A stretch of 64,000 bases of DNA from Torreya grandis (Eukaryota > Streptophyta > Pinopsida > Cupressales > Taxaceae), in contig JARHVA010004229.1 in NCBI GenBank assembly GCA_037957365.1, positions 891,001 to 955,000 of the forward strand, in the 5' to 3' direction. A model generated the notes under the pieces. It saw only the letters and a program-made list of their open reading frames with translations. It was not told the DNA's origin and searched no databases. Positions 23,746-36,800 of the stretch are shown here, piece by piece; position 1 is the first letter of the stretch, and each line of letters starts with the position of its first letter. Made by a program: the position numbers and the translations under genes.

Positions 23746-26700
23746 GTATAAAATTTGTCTCAATGTTGAGAATTGTATCTAGTATGGGAAATGTGATTCA
23801 AAATATTGAACACCCTGAGTATTATAAATTTTTCCTGGTATTTTGATTTATGTCATATAACGACAATTGTATGAGAAACCTGACTAAAAATATGCAACAC
23901 CCCAAATATTTTATTAATTATTTATAATGTTTCAAATTACATGAAAGAACAACATTGGTATGGGAAACATGACTCAAAATATGCAACACCCAAAATATTT
24001 CCAAAATTTGTCCAAGTATGGAAATTATGACATATAATGGCATTTAGATCGAAAATTGAAATTATAATATGCAACACCCCAAATACTTCCAAAATTTGTC
24101 TATGTTCTAAATAGTATTTTGTAATGACATGGTATGGGAAACCTGAGACAAAATATGTAACAACCAAAATATTTATAATTTTTTTCCTATTATTATGAAT
24201 TATGTCATTCAATGACATTAGTATAGGAAACCTAACCCAAATATGCAGCATTACAAATATTTTAAAATTTTATATTAGAGTTGTAAATTATGCAACACGA
24301 TATGTGAAAACTGACTCAAAATATGTGAGATCTCAAACATTTTTTATATAAGTCTCAGTGCTAGAAATTACATCACGTTATAACATTTGTATGGGAAACA
24401 TGACTCAAAATATACAACACCCTAAATATTTCTAATATTTTCCCCAGTGTTGTGAATTGTAGGACAACTTTGGTATAGGAAAACTGACTCAAAATATGTA
24501 ACACAACAAATTTTATAAAAATTGTCCTAATTATATGTATTATAAAGTATAATAACTTTGGTATGGGAAACCTAACTCAAAATATGCAACACCCCAAATA
24601 TTTATAATTTTTTTCCTAGTGCTACAAATTAGGACATGAAACAAGATTGACATATGATAAAATTATCTCAAAATATGAAACACCGAGCATATTTACTAAA
24701 TTTATCCTAGTGTTTTAAATTAAGTTTCACAATGTATGGGAAACCTAACTCGAAATATGTAACATTCAAAATATTTCCAAAAAATTCCTAGTGTTGTGAA
24801 TTATGATATACAATGACATGTTATATGAAACCTAACCCAAATTATGAAACAACCCAAATATTTATGTAATTTGTCCTAATGTTACAAACAACACTATATA
24901 GTGACTTTTTTTTTATAAACCCAACTCAAAAATATTCAATAACCAAAATATTCTCAAAACCTATCCAAATGTTACAAATTGCACCACATAATAACATCGA
25001 TATAATAAATCTAACTAAAATTATCCAAAACCACAAATATTTCGACAAAAGAACTAAGTGTTATAAATTGCATAAAATAATGACATTGGTACAAGAAACC
25101 TAAAACAAAATATGCAACACCCCAAATGTTTTTAAAAAATTTCCTAGTCTTAGGATTCACATCATACAATATTATTATAGGCAACCTCAATCAAAATAAG
25201 AAAAACCCTAAATATTTCTAAAATTTATCTCAATGTTAAAAATTACATTACATAATGACATTAATAAGGGAAACTTGACTAAGAAAATGTAGTACCCAAA
25301 ATATTTATAAAGCTTGTTCCAATGTTGTGAATTACATTATGCTATTACATTTATATGGGAAACTTGATTCAAAATATGCAACAAACAAAATATTTCTAAA
25401 TTTTTTCTAGTGTTGTGAAACTCACTATGAAACAACATAGGTATATAAAACTTGAATAAAAATATTTAACACCACAAATATTTTGTAAATTTGTCCTAAT
25501 GTTATGAATTATACCATGAAATGAAATTGGTATGGGAAACCCAATTAAAAATATGAAATACCACAAATATTTTCAAATTGTATCCTAGCATAGTGAATCA
25601 TATCACAAAAAAATTGATATGGGACACCTAACTCAAAATATGTAACTCTAGAAACATTTCTAAAAGTTGACCCAATGTTGTGAATTATACCATACAATGA
25701 TATAGGTATGGGAAAATTGACAAAAAATATGCAAAAACAAAAATATTTTTGAAATTTGTCCAAGTGGTATGAACTATGTTGTATAAGGACATTGTTATAG
25801 GAAACCTCAATCATAATATGCAACACCATAAATATTTTTTGAATTTTTCCTAGTGTTGTAAATTATGTCATGAGATGAAATTGGTATAAAAAACCTAAAT
25901 AAAAATATACAACACTCTAAATAGTTCATAAATTTCCCTATGTTGCAAATTTTATGATGTAATGACATTGGTATGGGAAATTCAACTCAAAACATGTAAC
26001 AACACAAATGTTTTATAAATTTGTGCTAGTTTTGTGAATTATGACATTCAATGAAATTAGTATAATAAACTTGACACAAAATATGTAACACCCTAAATAT
26101 TTATTAAATATGTCCCACTATTATGAATTGTGATACATAAAAAATTTGGTGCAATAAACTTAACTCAATACGCAAAACCATATTTTTTTCTAAAATTTAT
26201 CCTAGTGATAAATCTTTCATCACATAATGACATTGGTATGGGATATATGAATCAAAATATGTTACACCCCAAATATTTTTGAAATTGGTCCTGTTTTTTC
26301 TAATTTCACCATGCAATGATATTGGTATGACAAACCTAACTTAAAATATGAAACACCTCAAATATTTTGAAAATTTGTCCCAATATTGTGAATTGTATAA
26401 TGTAATGGCATTAGTATGGGATAATTGACTTTATAGTTACAACACCCCAAATATTTAAAAAACATTCTTAGTGTTTCTAATTGTACCACCAAAAAAATGT
26501 AGGGGAAACTTGACTCAAAATTTAAAACACCCCAATATTTTTGAAATTAATTCTAGAGTTACAAATAACATTACACAATGATATTGTCATGTGAAACCCA
26601 TCTCAAAATATGCAATAAACTAGATATTTTTTAAATTTATCCTATTTTTTTCAATTTTGACATGAAATGACATTGGAATGGGAAACACAACTCAAAATAT

Positions 26701-26974
26701 TTAACACAAAAATATTTTTATGATGTGAAATGATGTTGTTATGGGAAAATTGACTCAAAATATGATACACCCATATATTTATGAAATATGTCCCAATGTT
26801 GTAAATTATGCCATGCAATGACATTGGTATGGGAAACCCAATTCAAAATATGTAACAACTCAAATATTTTTGAAATTTATCCAAATTTTATAAACTATGT
26901 AACATAATGACATTGGTATAGGAAACATAAATCAAAATATGAAACATCTAAAATGTTTTTAAAATTTGTCCTAA
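23746..26974. repeat. 88-bp satellite array, block 1
   Basis: Head-to-tail units of about 87-89 bp. Each contains ATGACATTGGTATGGGAAAC, then CTCAAAATATGCAACACCCC, then AAATATTT and AAATTTGTCCTAGTGTTG, then GAATTATG. Units are considerably diverged, with small indels. The block starts abruptly at the end of repeat copy B and stops inside a unit at the outer LTR element insertion. Small open stretches such as 23937-24251 and 25545-25829 (minus) are by-products: the minus strand repeatedly yields FELGFPYQ-like peptides. Confidence 0.95.
26970..26974. repeat. Target site duplication, left copy, of the outer LTR element
   Basis: CCTAA, part of the satellite phrase TTGTCCTAATG. It matches CCCAA at 46617-46621 with one change, and the satellite unit resumes in phase after the second copy. 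Confidence 0.8.
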
Positions 26975-28739
26975 TGATCCAAATAATTATTAAATATTCA
27001 TATTTATCAAGATCTCCTAAAACTATTTAATTTCATAAGATCATTCTGAGAGCTTTCTAATGCCTATTGGAATGCATAAAATGGACATCATATGCTCTAG
27101 ATATTGCTAGTCAAAGTTTGGATTAAAAATGGTCAAACAGTATATAGTGATGTGTATGGTTACCAAGTAGACCAATTAGGATGTAACACATGGTATTGGA
27201 ATGGTAAAAGGGTGTTTTTTTTCACCTATGGTCGTTGATACTCATGTTTGGATAAATGGGTCATGTTATTTGTTAGCTAGGTGCCCTCAAGTACTGTCAA
27301 CACACTGTTTTTGTGGAGGGGTGACTTCAAATTTAAACCTTCATATTACCAATGTAACATGTTTTTTTAGATGTGCCTCTATGTCATCTACACACTTAAT
27401 GTGAAATTAATATTCCCATTTTTTAAACCAAAAACCATATGTTATTTTGTTCATCTTACAGGATGAGGAGCATTTGGAGAAATCCACATGGTGAGTCCTT
27501 GGGCCACCACATGACCTGCTACCAAGTCATTATTGATTTTTAATTTTGTATCTTGAGACCTAGCATGAGTGTCATCTCATTGTGGCTAAGCTCACAGTTA
27601 TCTTGAAGTCTTTGGGTCAGATCCCATATAACTCATGGATAGCTTAAGCTTCCACTAAATTGCTAATGCATCCAACTAGCCTTGGCTAAGTTAGGTCAAT
27701 ATCCTATTTTAAATTCATTGAAGGATATTTTAAAGAAATCCAAGAAAAATGGTGAGATATATGTGGATAAAGTGATGAGGTTCATATTGGTTCAAGGCTA
27801 TTTGAATCCTTTCTTACACTCTATTCCAATGAGTGTGGGATTAAATCCACTAATGGAAAATTCATGTTGAGATTTAAGGTTGAATGCATGACCTCATTTT
27901 AGTAAAAGGTAAGGTTTGGTAATTAGGCCAAGCCATTCATGTTTATAATATGTATGGGTGACTATGTATTTGAGTGGATCTTAACCTATGTAGATGTTGT
28001 CTTCTATTTTTGAAGTCCTTTTAGACATGGAATATATGTAGGGTAACTATATTATTTTCACACAGAGTCTTAAAGGGTAATTTTGATTATTTTTAGGGCC
28101 TTGGAGCCATAGTTTAATGATATATCTTGTAGGGATATACATTTTCTCCATGTGTTAATCATACATGTTATTGGGTGTATATAAGAACATAAAAAACTAA
28201 GCCTATAATATACATTTCTTCTATTTATAATGTCTTTTGGCCCTGCAAGAGATATACAAGTATATATGTGTGGTTTTATATTGTATTCAAAGAGTCTTGA
28301 ATGGATGAGATGATATTTTATTCTATTTTGAAAGGCCTTGGAGCCATGATGGAATATATAGATAGGTATATATGATTGTATATTTAAAGATACATAGTTT
28401 CAAATGTAATAAGTTAATACGCCTATTTGGGTAAAGGCCTATTGACCATGGGAAGAATAATGTATAATTTTAGGTATAGAGTCCTAAGCTGAGGTGGATG
28501 AATGTGCTCTATTTCCTTAAACATAGGCTGAGACAAGAATGGGATACATAGAGCCTAAATGACTGAATGTAACATACTCCTATTTTATAAGGCCTTTAGA
28601 CATGACATTATTATAATTTTTATGCAAGTTTATTTTAGGAGTTACAGATTAAACAAAATCATATTTGTTATTATGCCCTTTTTAAGAGTTTTTCATATAC
28701 TCTTAATGGAGAAATAGACCTAGATGCATGGAGATGAAG
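26975..28739 (+). repeat. Outer element 5' LTR, first part
   Basis: Homologous to 44359-46132. Landmarks: CATAAGATC...TGAGAGCTTT near 27030/44420, GTGATGTGTATGGTT (27150/44530), AAGTAGACCAATTA, GACCTCATTTTAGTAAAAGGTAA-type phrase (27890/45275), and GCCTAAATGACTGAATGTAACAT-type phrase (28550/45935). It breaks off at GATGAAG, where the inner element begins. Divergence from the 3' LTR is substantial by eye, so the insertion is old. Open stretches at 27201-27404 and 27682-27870 are inside LTR sequence and not genes. Confidence 0.85.
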
Positions 28740-31700
28740 TTGTTGAGAAAGTTTGACTTTTAAGTCAAATTAGGGCACTATAGGTAAAAGCTTGATTTTA
28801 TAGGTATATAAGGGGTGTAATATAGATGTCACAAGGTGTTTTATAGGTTAATTAAGGTCACATAATTTTTTACTAGCCTTGGTCATTAGTTATTTTAGTC
28901 TTTATATCATTTTTGGGTCATTTTAAGGGTCAAAATTGAGTATTTAATGCCTTGTACTAGTTTCTTAGGAAATGTGAAGGTTTAAACGAGAGATTTAGCA
29001 TGAAATATATCCTAATAAGTCTTAATACACTATTTTTAATTAAAATTTATAGATTCATTAGAAGAAGAGTCATTTTTATTAAAGAAAAGGAAGAGTTTGG
29101 CACTTGTACAACCTCCTTGGGAAGTGTACAATGTGGAAAAGGTCAAGAAATGCCTCTTCAGATTACCCATGCTTAGTTACATGTTTTTTTACTTTGGAAG
29201 TTCCATTTATAATCTAAAACCATTTTCCTCCTTTTTCACCCTTCTTGGCAATTAAAAGTGACCTACAAGTTTTTACTTGGTACAAACAGCTCAAGAGGTT
29301 TCAGATCAAACTCCTTAGGGAGGTTATATTAAACTTAGATAACTTCACTTTCCTATCATGGGTTTTAATTTTTATCAATTTTCTTTATGAACCATTATTA
29401 ATAAGTTGACTATGTAAATATGCCTCCTAATCTATACACCCTTTAAGTTTTTCTCTTGTTTAGATAATTCCATACAATCTAGTATCTAAGATTTGTTATA
29501 TACAGTGTTTAATAATTCCTCAAATGGTACCCATTCTTTGTTTCATGTTACATGTTGTTTAGATGAGAAAATTACCTCATGTTATAAGAAGATATCATTA
29601 TGTGAGATATCAATCTAGTTTACCACTTGTAGTGGGTTAAACACCCTAAAAAAGATTTCATGTGATCAATATATGGTGTTTCAATGTCTCCATGTTAATT
29701 TTATCTTTTCCCTTCACTTTTATTGTCTTTATATAAGAAATGCTCATGGTTTGTAGTCATACAATTAGTCTACCTTAAGGTTTTCATATACAGTCTGATA
29801 AATGCTCTCATGGAAGATTTATCATTAAAAAGGGAGCATGAAAGTCTATTTTGAATATTTAATAATATTGATGCCTTATTTTAACATAATTAAGATAAAT
29901 CAATTGGCATGATGGGTATAATTTTTGAATATATTAAACATTTCATGTTTTTCTACCCATATGAAATTTAGTGTTCACCTACAAGTGTTTGTAGGAAAAA
30001 ATCAAGTTGGAATATAGGTGTTGAAATGGTTTTAAAAGTCTTTATGATGTTAATTACTCATGTGGAGAATTGTATAAAATCCTAGGTCTGTTGATGAGTC
30101 AAATGAAACATCACTTCCCATAATTCCTTGCTTACTACCTATATACTGAATAATCACCTACAGTTTACCCTAGCAGAGATATATGAGACTTTGTTTGAGG
30201 GACTAAAATATGATCAGTCCTCACCTTAAGATATTGAAATACAAAATGAAAAAAATTCAGACCTATTTGAAGTTGAAAATTATAAAATGAGGTCATGGAT
30301 AACCTTCTAAAACCAAATAGCTATGTTAAGGTCTTTTATGCCTAAAAGCTGAACATAAAGGTTTAAGAGGTTTTTGTACGTACCTTATAAGATGTTTTAA
30401 AACAACACTAAATCCTCAAAATAGGTTATTTTTATATATTATATCATGGAGATGACATGTTCCAAGAATGAAGGTTATAAGGTGAGCGGAAGGTGGAATT
30501 TGAACACCATAAAATTACCTTAAAAGGCATTAAAATCTTGCAATGACATCTATAGTTAGAGCTCCAAAAGAGACCTTTGTCACTTAAGGTTATAAAATAG
30601 ACCCTAAACCATGTTGGATTGTTTTCAAATGTATCAAGGTGAAATTTATGACCTAATGATCACTAGTAAAATCTCAAAATCTATGTTTAAACCATATGTC
30701 CACTCTTAGTTTGTATAGGTTCATAAAAAGTCCACCTAGAGGCAGATAATGAGCTAACACGATGTTTGATAGTGTTTTAGCCCTTAAAATTAGATGCAAG
30801 TATAAAATTTATTCTTGGTGACCTAAAATTGGGTAAAATGAAAATTTATCAAACATCATACCCAAGTTTCAAAATACAAATAACACCTACAATAGGGGTG
30901 AAAGAGTAGGGTGTCTCAGTTAGAGGACATGGAACACTCAATTTTGATAAAAGGTGCATAAAAAGGGATAAAATAGGATATAATGATGAATTAGGTTTTT
31001 GAAAACTTTAATTGTGACTATGAGGACATCCATGATATTTAGACATGATAAAAAAACCTACAAGACCCTAAAAGGGCTCTCACACAGTTAGTTGAAGGTG
31101 ATCGTGGCAAACAATGGACTTAGGAGTGCATTTGAGTTCTAACAATGAATTAGGATGATATAAATAAGATAAAATCAAGTTTATATTATCTTAAAAGGAT
31201 ATAAGAATATCAAAAAACATTATTACAATCTCAACTCATGCAAGATACCTATATGTATCTTCTTTAGAAACAAGACATAGTCATGAGGGATACTTTGTTT
31301 TGAAAGTCAAGCGGTGTACAAGGGTATAATGAAATTTTATAAAGATGAAATTATTTTAAAAAAATAAATAATTATTTTATAAGTGTTTAAAAAACCCATG
31401 ATGTGAAAATGATTCATAAATTAGGGTGTCCAACTAGGATATATAGTCCACTCTTGAAACATCTTGCACAGTTTGTCATGAAGAAGTCTATTTTGGGTCT
31501 TATTTCATTTGAAAGGCCAAAACACAAAACCAATGGTTTAAATTTTTTTAATATCACCTTTAAAACATTAATAATCCCATAAGTTTTTTTTATAAAAATA
31601 GGGGAATACCTCCTATTTTGTCTCAGATAGGGGGTACTCCCCTCAATGCAAACTTTGACAGGGTTTAAGGTATATAGCTCAAAGGATGTACTAGAAGTTG

Positions 31701-33906
31701 ATAGATACTTTAAAGAGGGTTTGAAAAGTTGTAAAACATATAATAAAAAATTAAAATACTTTAAAATAATTGATAAACTAGGTATAATACTCAAAACCAC
31801 TAGGGTTATAGTCAAGTATACTAGGTAGATTTTGGCTTACAATCCAAACAAGAGACCACCTTCACTTTTAGACTTAAGTGAGATTTATATTGGATTGGAA
31901 TGTGTATATGGGGGAATTATATATTTTTATGAGATATTTAAATGTAGTTAATCCATCAAGGAATGTCTTTTTGAGTAAATGTTGTGAGTAGGCCTATTGG
32001 ACATGGCTAGACCTAGTGTCCAAATGGTGGTCTATCACACTTATAGCATCAGTTAAGATTTAAAACCTATTTGAACATGTCCATGGGGATATTAAAGAGG
32101 TGTGAAAGTTATAAAAGTGTAATTAAAACCAAGGGAAACCATTTTTGGACCTTGAATCAACTCAAACTCATATAAAAGAGGAAGAATACATTGATAGGTC
32201 AAGTTTCAACACTCATATCATTCATGATGCCTTGCATGGGAATATAATAAGTTAAAGGATGTTTAGGGTGGTCTTCAAAAATAATTTTGTATATTTTTTT
32301 TATCATATTGGATGTCCCATATTTATGAACAAAGCTTTAGGGCTTAAACTACTGAGAAACCCTCCAAAACCCTTCCTAGTGATTAATTTGGAGAAATGGA
32401 CATGGGATTAAGATTTAATGGAATATTTGGATTATGAAACCAATTTTACCTTAGAAAAAACTTCATGTATCTACTCAACATTCTTTTTGGATGTAGGGAC
32501 CTATATGGACATGCCATAATTAGGCTATTTTCACAAATTTTTATGTTGTGAAGGCTACAAGAATAGTTTTAAGTTGAAACAATTTTTGAGAGGAATATAT
32601 GTCTCTTTTTAACTTCATATTGTCATTTAATTCCAAGGAGAAACTTATAATTGTTTAAAATAGGTAATTTAACTCAGCGAGTCAAAACTGGCCTAATGGA
32701 CAAGTTAGGGAGGAGTGTGAAAAATTAAAATGAATGGCCTTTCAAGGTGTCCTTGGTGATTATAAGGCTATGTAGGGTATTTAAATGTGTTATTAAATTA
32801 TTATTATTGATTTTAATGAGTAATTAATTCCAATTTTGAGGCTAAGTGTGTAGGGTGCATGGAAGAGTAGTTTTATTAACAATAGATGATGATTGTTACT
32901 CTCCAGGTGATCCCAGATGACCAGGCATGAAAAAAATTCATGGAGAGGAATTTATGATGTCCTTAAAATTAATTACAGTCATCTTACCTATTACCAATCA
33001 GATATAAGGTATTCAAATAGGGTTAATCATGTAGGCAATTTTCCTGAGCCAGAATGAGGAGTTTCTTACCACTTTTCATGAAGTTTATGACTTGTATTTA
33101 AAATTTTATATCTTTAGCTTGGATTTTTCATCCCACATCCTGTTATAATTAATAAATATATTATTTTATCAGCTTTAAAATTTTCCTTGTGGCCCTTAAA
33201 CTTCTCTCTTCTCCTCCCTCTCTCAAGTTTTACATGAACTAGTCATTTTGGCCATCTATTGGATGTTCCACCTGAGTATGGAAAAGACCAAATCAAATGT
33301 ATACATTTTGATAAATAATAATTATTATTTTTACCTCCTCCATGACTATTAATAGTGTGTTCATTTGTAATTTTTGATTTTGCATAAGTGAAGATTATGG
33401 ATTCCTTACCATGTTGTTTTCATTCTATCATCTATTTACAATTGGAAAAATTCTTCTTGCAGGGCATGTAAAGTGTTATGAAAAATGAATAAGATTTAAT
33501 TATTTATCCCATTCATTAATGCCCTTATGTTCTTATTTTATATTCCTCTTATATTTTTACATTCATCCATAACCTCATAATGTAACATTGATGTAAGAAG
33601 ATGAAGATCAGAGAAGTATATTTTTAGTTAGTCCTTTGATTTAAAGTGTAAAATGCATATGGTTATATTCCATCATGTTATTTGGTGTATCATCTCCATT
33701 ATATTATTTTTATTTCAATTATCCTTCTCCCTTTTCACCCCCTAAAGTTTAGTAGTAGTTATAATCCATAGTGGTACATCAAGAGAACTAGCCCTATCTA
33801 GAGATTCACCTCATTCCTTAGGCTACCCATAAGCCTGGAGGTGATTCCATTGTTACAATTGGATGAGGAGATATTTTACATATCCTCAAAGGGTGAAAAC
33901 ACAAGT
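28740..33906 (+). repeat. Inner element 5' LTR (5.17 kb)
   Basis: Homologous throughout to 36801-41963. Clear landmarks are GACTTTTAAGTCAAATTAGG (28753/36815), CTTGTACAACCTCCTT (29103/37165), CATTTCATGTTTT (29940/38000), GGGTGTCTCAGTTA (30911/38971), CTCAGATAGGGGGTA (31622/39688) and CACCTCATTCCTTAGGCTACCCA (33807/41864, given here as landmark only in part). Nearly equal lengths and co-linearity mark them as the LTR pair of one insertion. The 133-codon minus-strand open stretch at 31414-31815 is within this LTR and shows no domain. Confidence 0.85.
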
Positions 33907-34109
33907 TAAAATAGTTTGTGGCATGCTTGATGGGACTCTTATTCTAGTAAGTTGAAATATTTTTGGTGTTGTCTTTCAATAATCAGCCTTTAGAGGTATC
34001 TATCAAAGAATTAATGGCCACTCCATATCTACATTAGATGGTTAAGAAACATAGGTTATAATTTTAATTTTGTTATTAATTTATTTTTTTGTGTTATTTC
34101 TTTCAATGA

Positions 34110-36332
34110 AGTTTCAATGCTGAATTTGGTGTTGAGCTTTGTTCTCTACAAGTTGGTGAGACATTGCAAGCTTGTGCCATTCCTTATCAATATGAACAAG
34201 TCCTTGGTAAATCTTGTCATGATGCTTACCAAAATTAATATAAATTTCAACATATCTAATATTATATTTTTCATCCCGTACATGAAGTATATTAGTCCTA
34301 CAATCAGCCTTCTCCATGTCTTCCTCTTAGTCAACCTAGCCACTCCTCAAGCCAACCAATTTCCACCTTTAAGGATATAATCTTGGGATATGAAAGGTAT
34401 ATTTTGGATCTTCACATACAAAGATGATGAGGCATATATTTTATTAATCATTTCATTCATAAGGTAAGAGAAGTATTAGAGTCAATGAAAAGACTACGGG
34501 TACCGATTGAGAGAGCTAATTGGCAAAGGCTCACAAGTAAGATGCTTGATGTGAGTGGTGTAGTTTCTTATTTAGATGATAGGATATGGGTTCATGAAAG
34601 GCGACCCTAATAAATTTATCAGACATCATATACACTTTTCCAAGTTCCCTATCAACCATATATGATGCCTACTCATGATCCCAATCAAGGATATCAATGT
34701 CATCCTTTTCCCAATCAGTTGGAGAAGAGAGTTGAAAGGAGAAATCTTATGTTTGAAGCTGATCTTGATACGAAAATTGAGTTAGATAATAATAATTTTT
34801 AGTAGTCCATGTTAGCATATAAATAAGTTGAGTTTAATCCCTCATTAACCTCTCATATTACATCCCCGCCACCTCAAAAAGAAACCTCTAATCCTAACAC
34901 CCTAATATGGAGTAAGATAGTGGAGTCTAAGGGAATGAAAGAGTAGAAAAGTCTTTACAAAGAGTGTGAAGTTAAAAAGACTCTTGATCCTATACAAACT
35001 CTTGAAAAGTCTTGACAAAGAGTGTAAGATAGAGTAAGGTAGTGGAATGATGGGGAAAGAAAGAAGATAAAAACACTAACAAGAAGTGTAGAGTAGAGAA
35101 TGAGGTTGATCCTTTGTAAGTCCATTCCACCCATCCTTAAGAAGATTCTTGTATTCCATGTTAGCCTTCATGTATTCCCCACACTCATGATGATTCCTAT
35201 GAGCTTCAAGATAGACTTTTACAATAAAACCTAGCTAAGCAAATTGAGGAGCTAGAGTCAAGGATGAAGTTGCTAAGTCAAGGTGTGATGGAAGTTTTAG
35301 ACCCAAAGAAATATTTTATGCCTAAACACACCCCATCTAACATCCATCAAGAGAGTTAAAAATATGATTTAAATCCTTATGTCCCACCTCCACAAACTAT
35401 TTCATTTTATCCTCATCCAATCACCCTTTTCCTTAATGGACTTATTGTATGGGAACCTCAAGAAGAGCATGTGGTTGAATTTTTTTTAATAACTCTTGCT
35501 TGAAGAAAATGCAAATCCTTGGCAACTTTATTGGGATAAGTCATTACATTTCAAGATGCCTAGTCTTGGAATCACTAAAGAGGAGATGGAAGATATTACA
35601 TCCATTGACAAATAAGATCATATTATGATAGCTGATTTACAATTTGAAAGCCCTCAAGAGGTCCTAAGTTCTGAAGAAGAGGTCAGTTCTTGTTCTTAAT
35701 CTCCTTATATGGTTGATAATGAAGAATGTCTTCCTTGTGGAAAATAATAAATATTGGAAGAAGAGCCTATATTTATAGAATCAAATGAAGAACTGAAATA
35801 TCAATTCATGTCTGATCAAAAGAACCTCATTAGTGATTATGAGGAAGAGATTACCATAGGGACTACCCTTGGTAAACAAAAGGACAATTCACAAAATTTT
35901 ACCTCTATATTTGAGGGGATGTGTATCAATGAGGAAGGTGGCCAAGAATTGAAGAAATATCTACATGAAGAACACTCCATGTATAATCATGAGGTTATGG
36001 ATGGCCATTTAAAGATTGAAGAGGTAGTGGTACTAGATGAAAAAGAGGACAAGGATGATTAGAAGATACAAATGGAGTTATTTTAAGAACTTGAAGGGCT
36101 TTACCAAATTAATGGCCAAGTGCATAAGAAGGTGAATAAATAATATTCCATGGAGGATAATGACCATTATTGGGAAGAATTTGTAAATCTCCTTGATGAG
36201 CTAGAAAAACTTGTTGCTGAGAGGAAGCCCAATCTTATTTAAAGCACTATAGAAGATAAGAAGATAAGCATTATTGAATCACCATTTGAGATTGTAATTG
36301 AGGATCCATATGATAAATTTGAGGATATTTAG
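34110..36332 (+). pseudogene. Ruin of a ~740-codon gag-like protein of unknown family
   Basis: A single coding direction can be followed through two frame changes. Frame one covers about 34110-34970 and contains LQVGETLQACAIPYQYEQV, a Ser/Pro/Gln-rich stretch, then VREVLESMKRLRVPIERANW and LDDRIWVHERRP. Frame two covers about 35180-35490, with a coiled-coil-like AKQIEELESRMKLLSQG and a proline-rich PYVPPPQ. Frame one resumes after a T-run at 35480-35487 with NPWQLYWDK and EEMEDITSID, then a strongly acidic region including the intact 102-codon stretch 35754-36062, and ends GEFE-like at TAG 36330-36332. Nearly all stops are TAA, TAG or TGA at places where CAA, CAG, CGA or TGG would fit. Role inferred from position: gag-type structural protein. 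No zinc knuckle or named domain was recognised, so capture of a host gene is an alternative. Confidence 0.6.
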
Positions 36333-36376
36333 ATACAATAATAATTCATTCCCATATAAAATTTGTTTGGAGCTAC

Positions 36377-36520
36377 ATGATTCTCATTGAACATCATGCC
36401 ATTGAAGTTGGTAGACATTGTAAAAAAGTTGGAGACATCAATACTAGAGATCAAAAAGCTACATGTATCACTAAATCCTTCATGTCATTAATAAATAAGA
36501 GTTTAAAACTTCCCCTTTGA
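36377..36520 (+). pseudogene. 47-codon open tail after the gag-like frame
   Basis: ATG at 36377 to TGA at 36518-36520, in a different frame from the preceding acidic segment. It is charged and coding-like (AIEVGRHCKKVGDINTRDQK, then SLINKSLKLPL). It probably belonged to the C-terminal end of the same ancestral protein, separated by one further frame change. Too short to assign a family. Confidence 0.4.
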
Positions 36521-36800
36521 TCTAAGAGAGAGGTATTCTTATGTTTTTATTTGTACATAATAGTTTGTTTCTACTTCTCCTAAGTGCTTTGAGCACATGT
36601 GTTTGTTTTTTTGTTGCTATGTCTTTTGCTTTGTGTGGTTGAGATTGTTAATTAGTTGTCTTGTCTTGATCAAGTTTATGGTTAATGGTCAAAATTTTCC
36701 TTATTTGTCTAAGACTCCAAATGAATCCTAAACCTAATGGACTAATAAGGCTACTAGTCTAGTTAGTATAATTGGCATATTACTGGTATGAGTCACCAAT

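Larger units (their letters stand above)
33907..36800 (+). other. Internal region of the inner element
   Basis: 2.9 kb between the two LTRs. It starts with about 200 bp of AT-rich leader without a recognisable primer-binding site, then holds the decayed long reading frame (34110-36332) and a 47-codon open tail (36377-36520), then about 280 bp of non-coding sequence up to the 3' LTR. No protease, RT, RNase H or integrase motif is visible. The sequence before the 3' LTR is not a clear polypurine tract. Confidence 0.7.

Noticed and set aside
23937..25829. Satellite open frames encoding repeated FELGFPYQ-like peptides on the minus strand
   Set aside because: The peptide recurs because the monomer recurs. 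A period of about 88 is not a multiple of three, so the frame rotates every unit and no continuous repeat protein is possible.
23746..26974. CRISPR-like reading of the regular repeats
   Set aside because: Units are directly adjacent with no unique spacers, and similarity extends over the whole 88 bp.
27201..27404. 67-codon open frame with cysteine-rich translation, echoed at 44693-44920
   Set aside because: Both lie at corresponding places in the two LTRs of the outer element. Similarity follows from LTR identity, and no domain is present.
31414..31815. 133-codon minus-strand open frame
   Set aside because: It lies inside the inner 5' LTR, antisense to the element, and has no domain. I saw no long open frame at the corresponding place in the 3' LTR.
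34114..34343. Overlapping minus-strand open frames in the inner element
   Set aside because: They are antisense to the better supported plus-strand gag-like frame, which continues with consistent composition over 2 kb.
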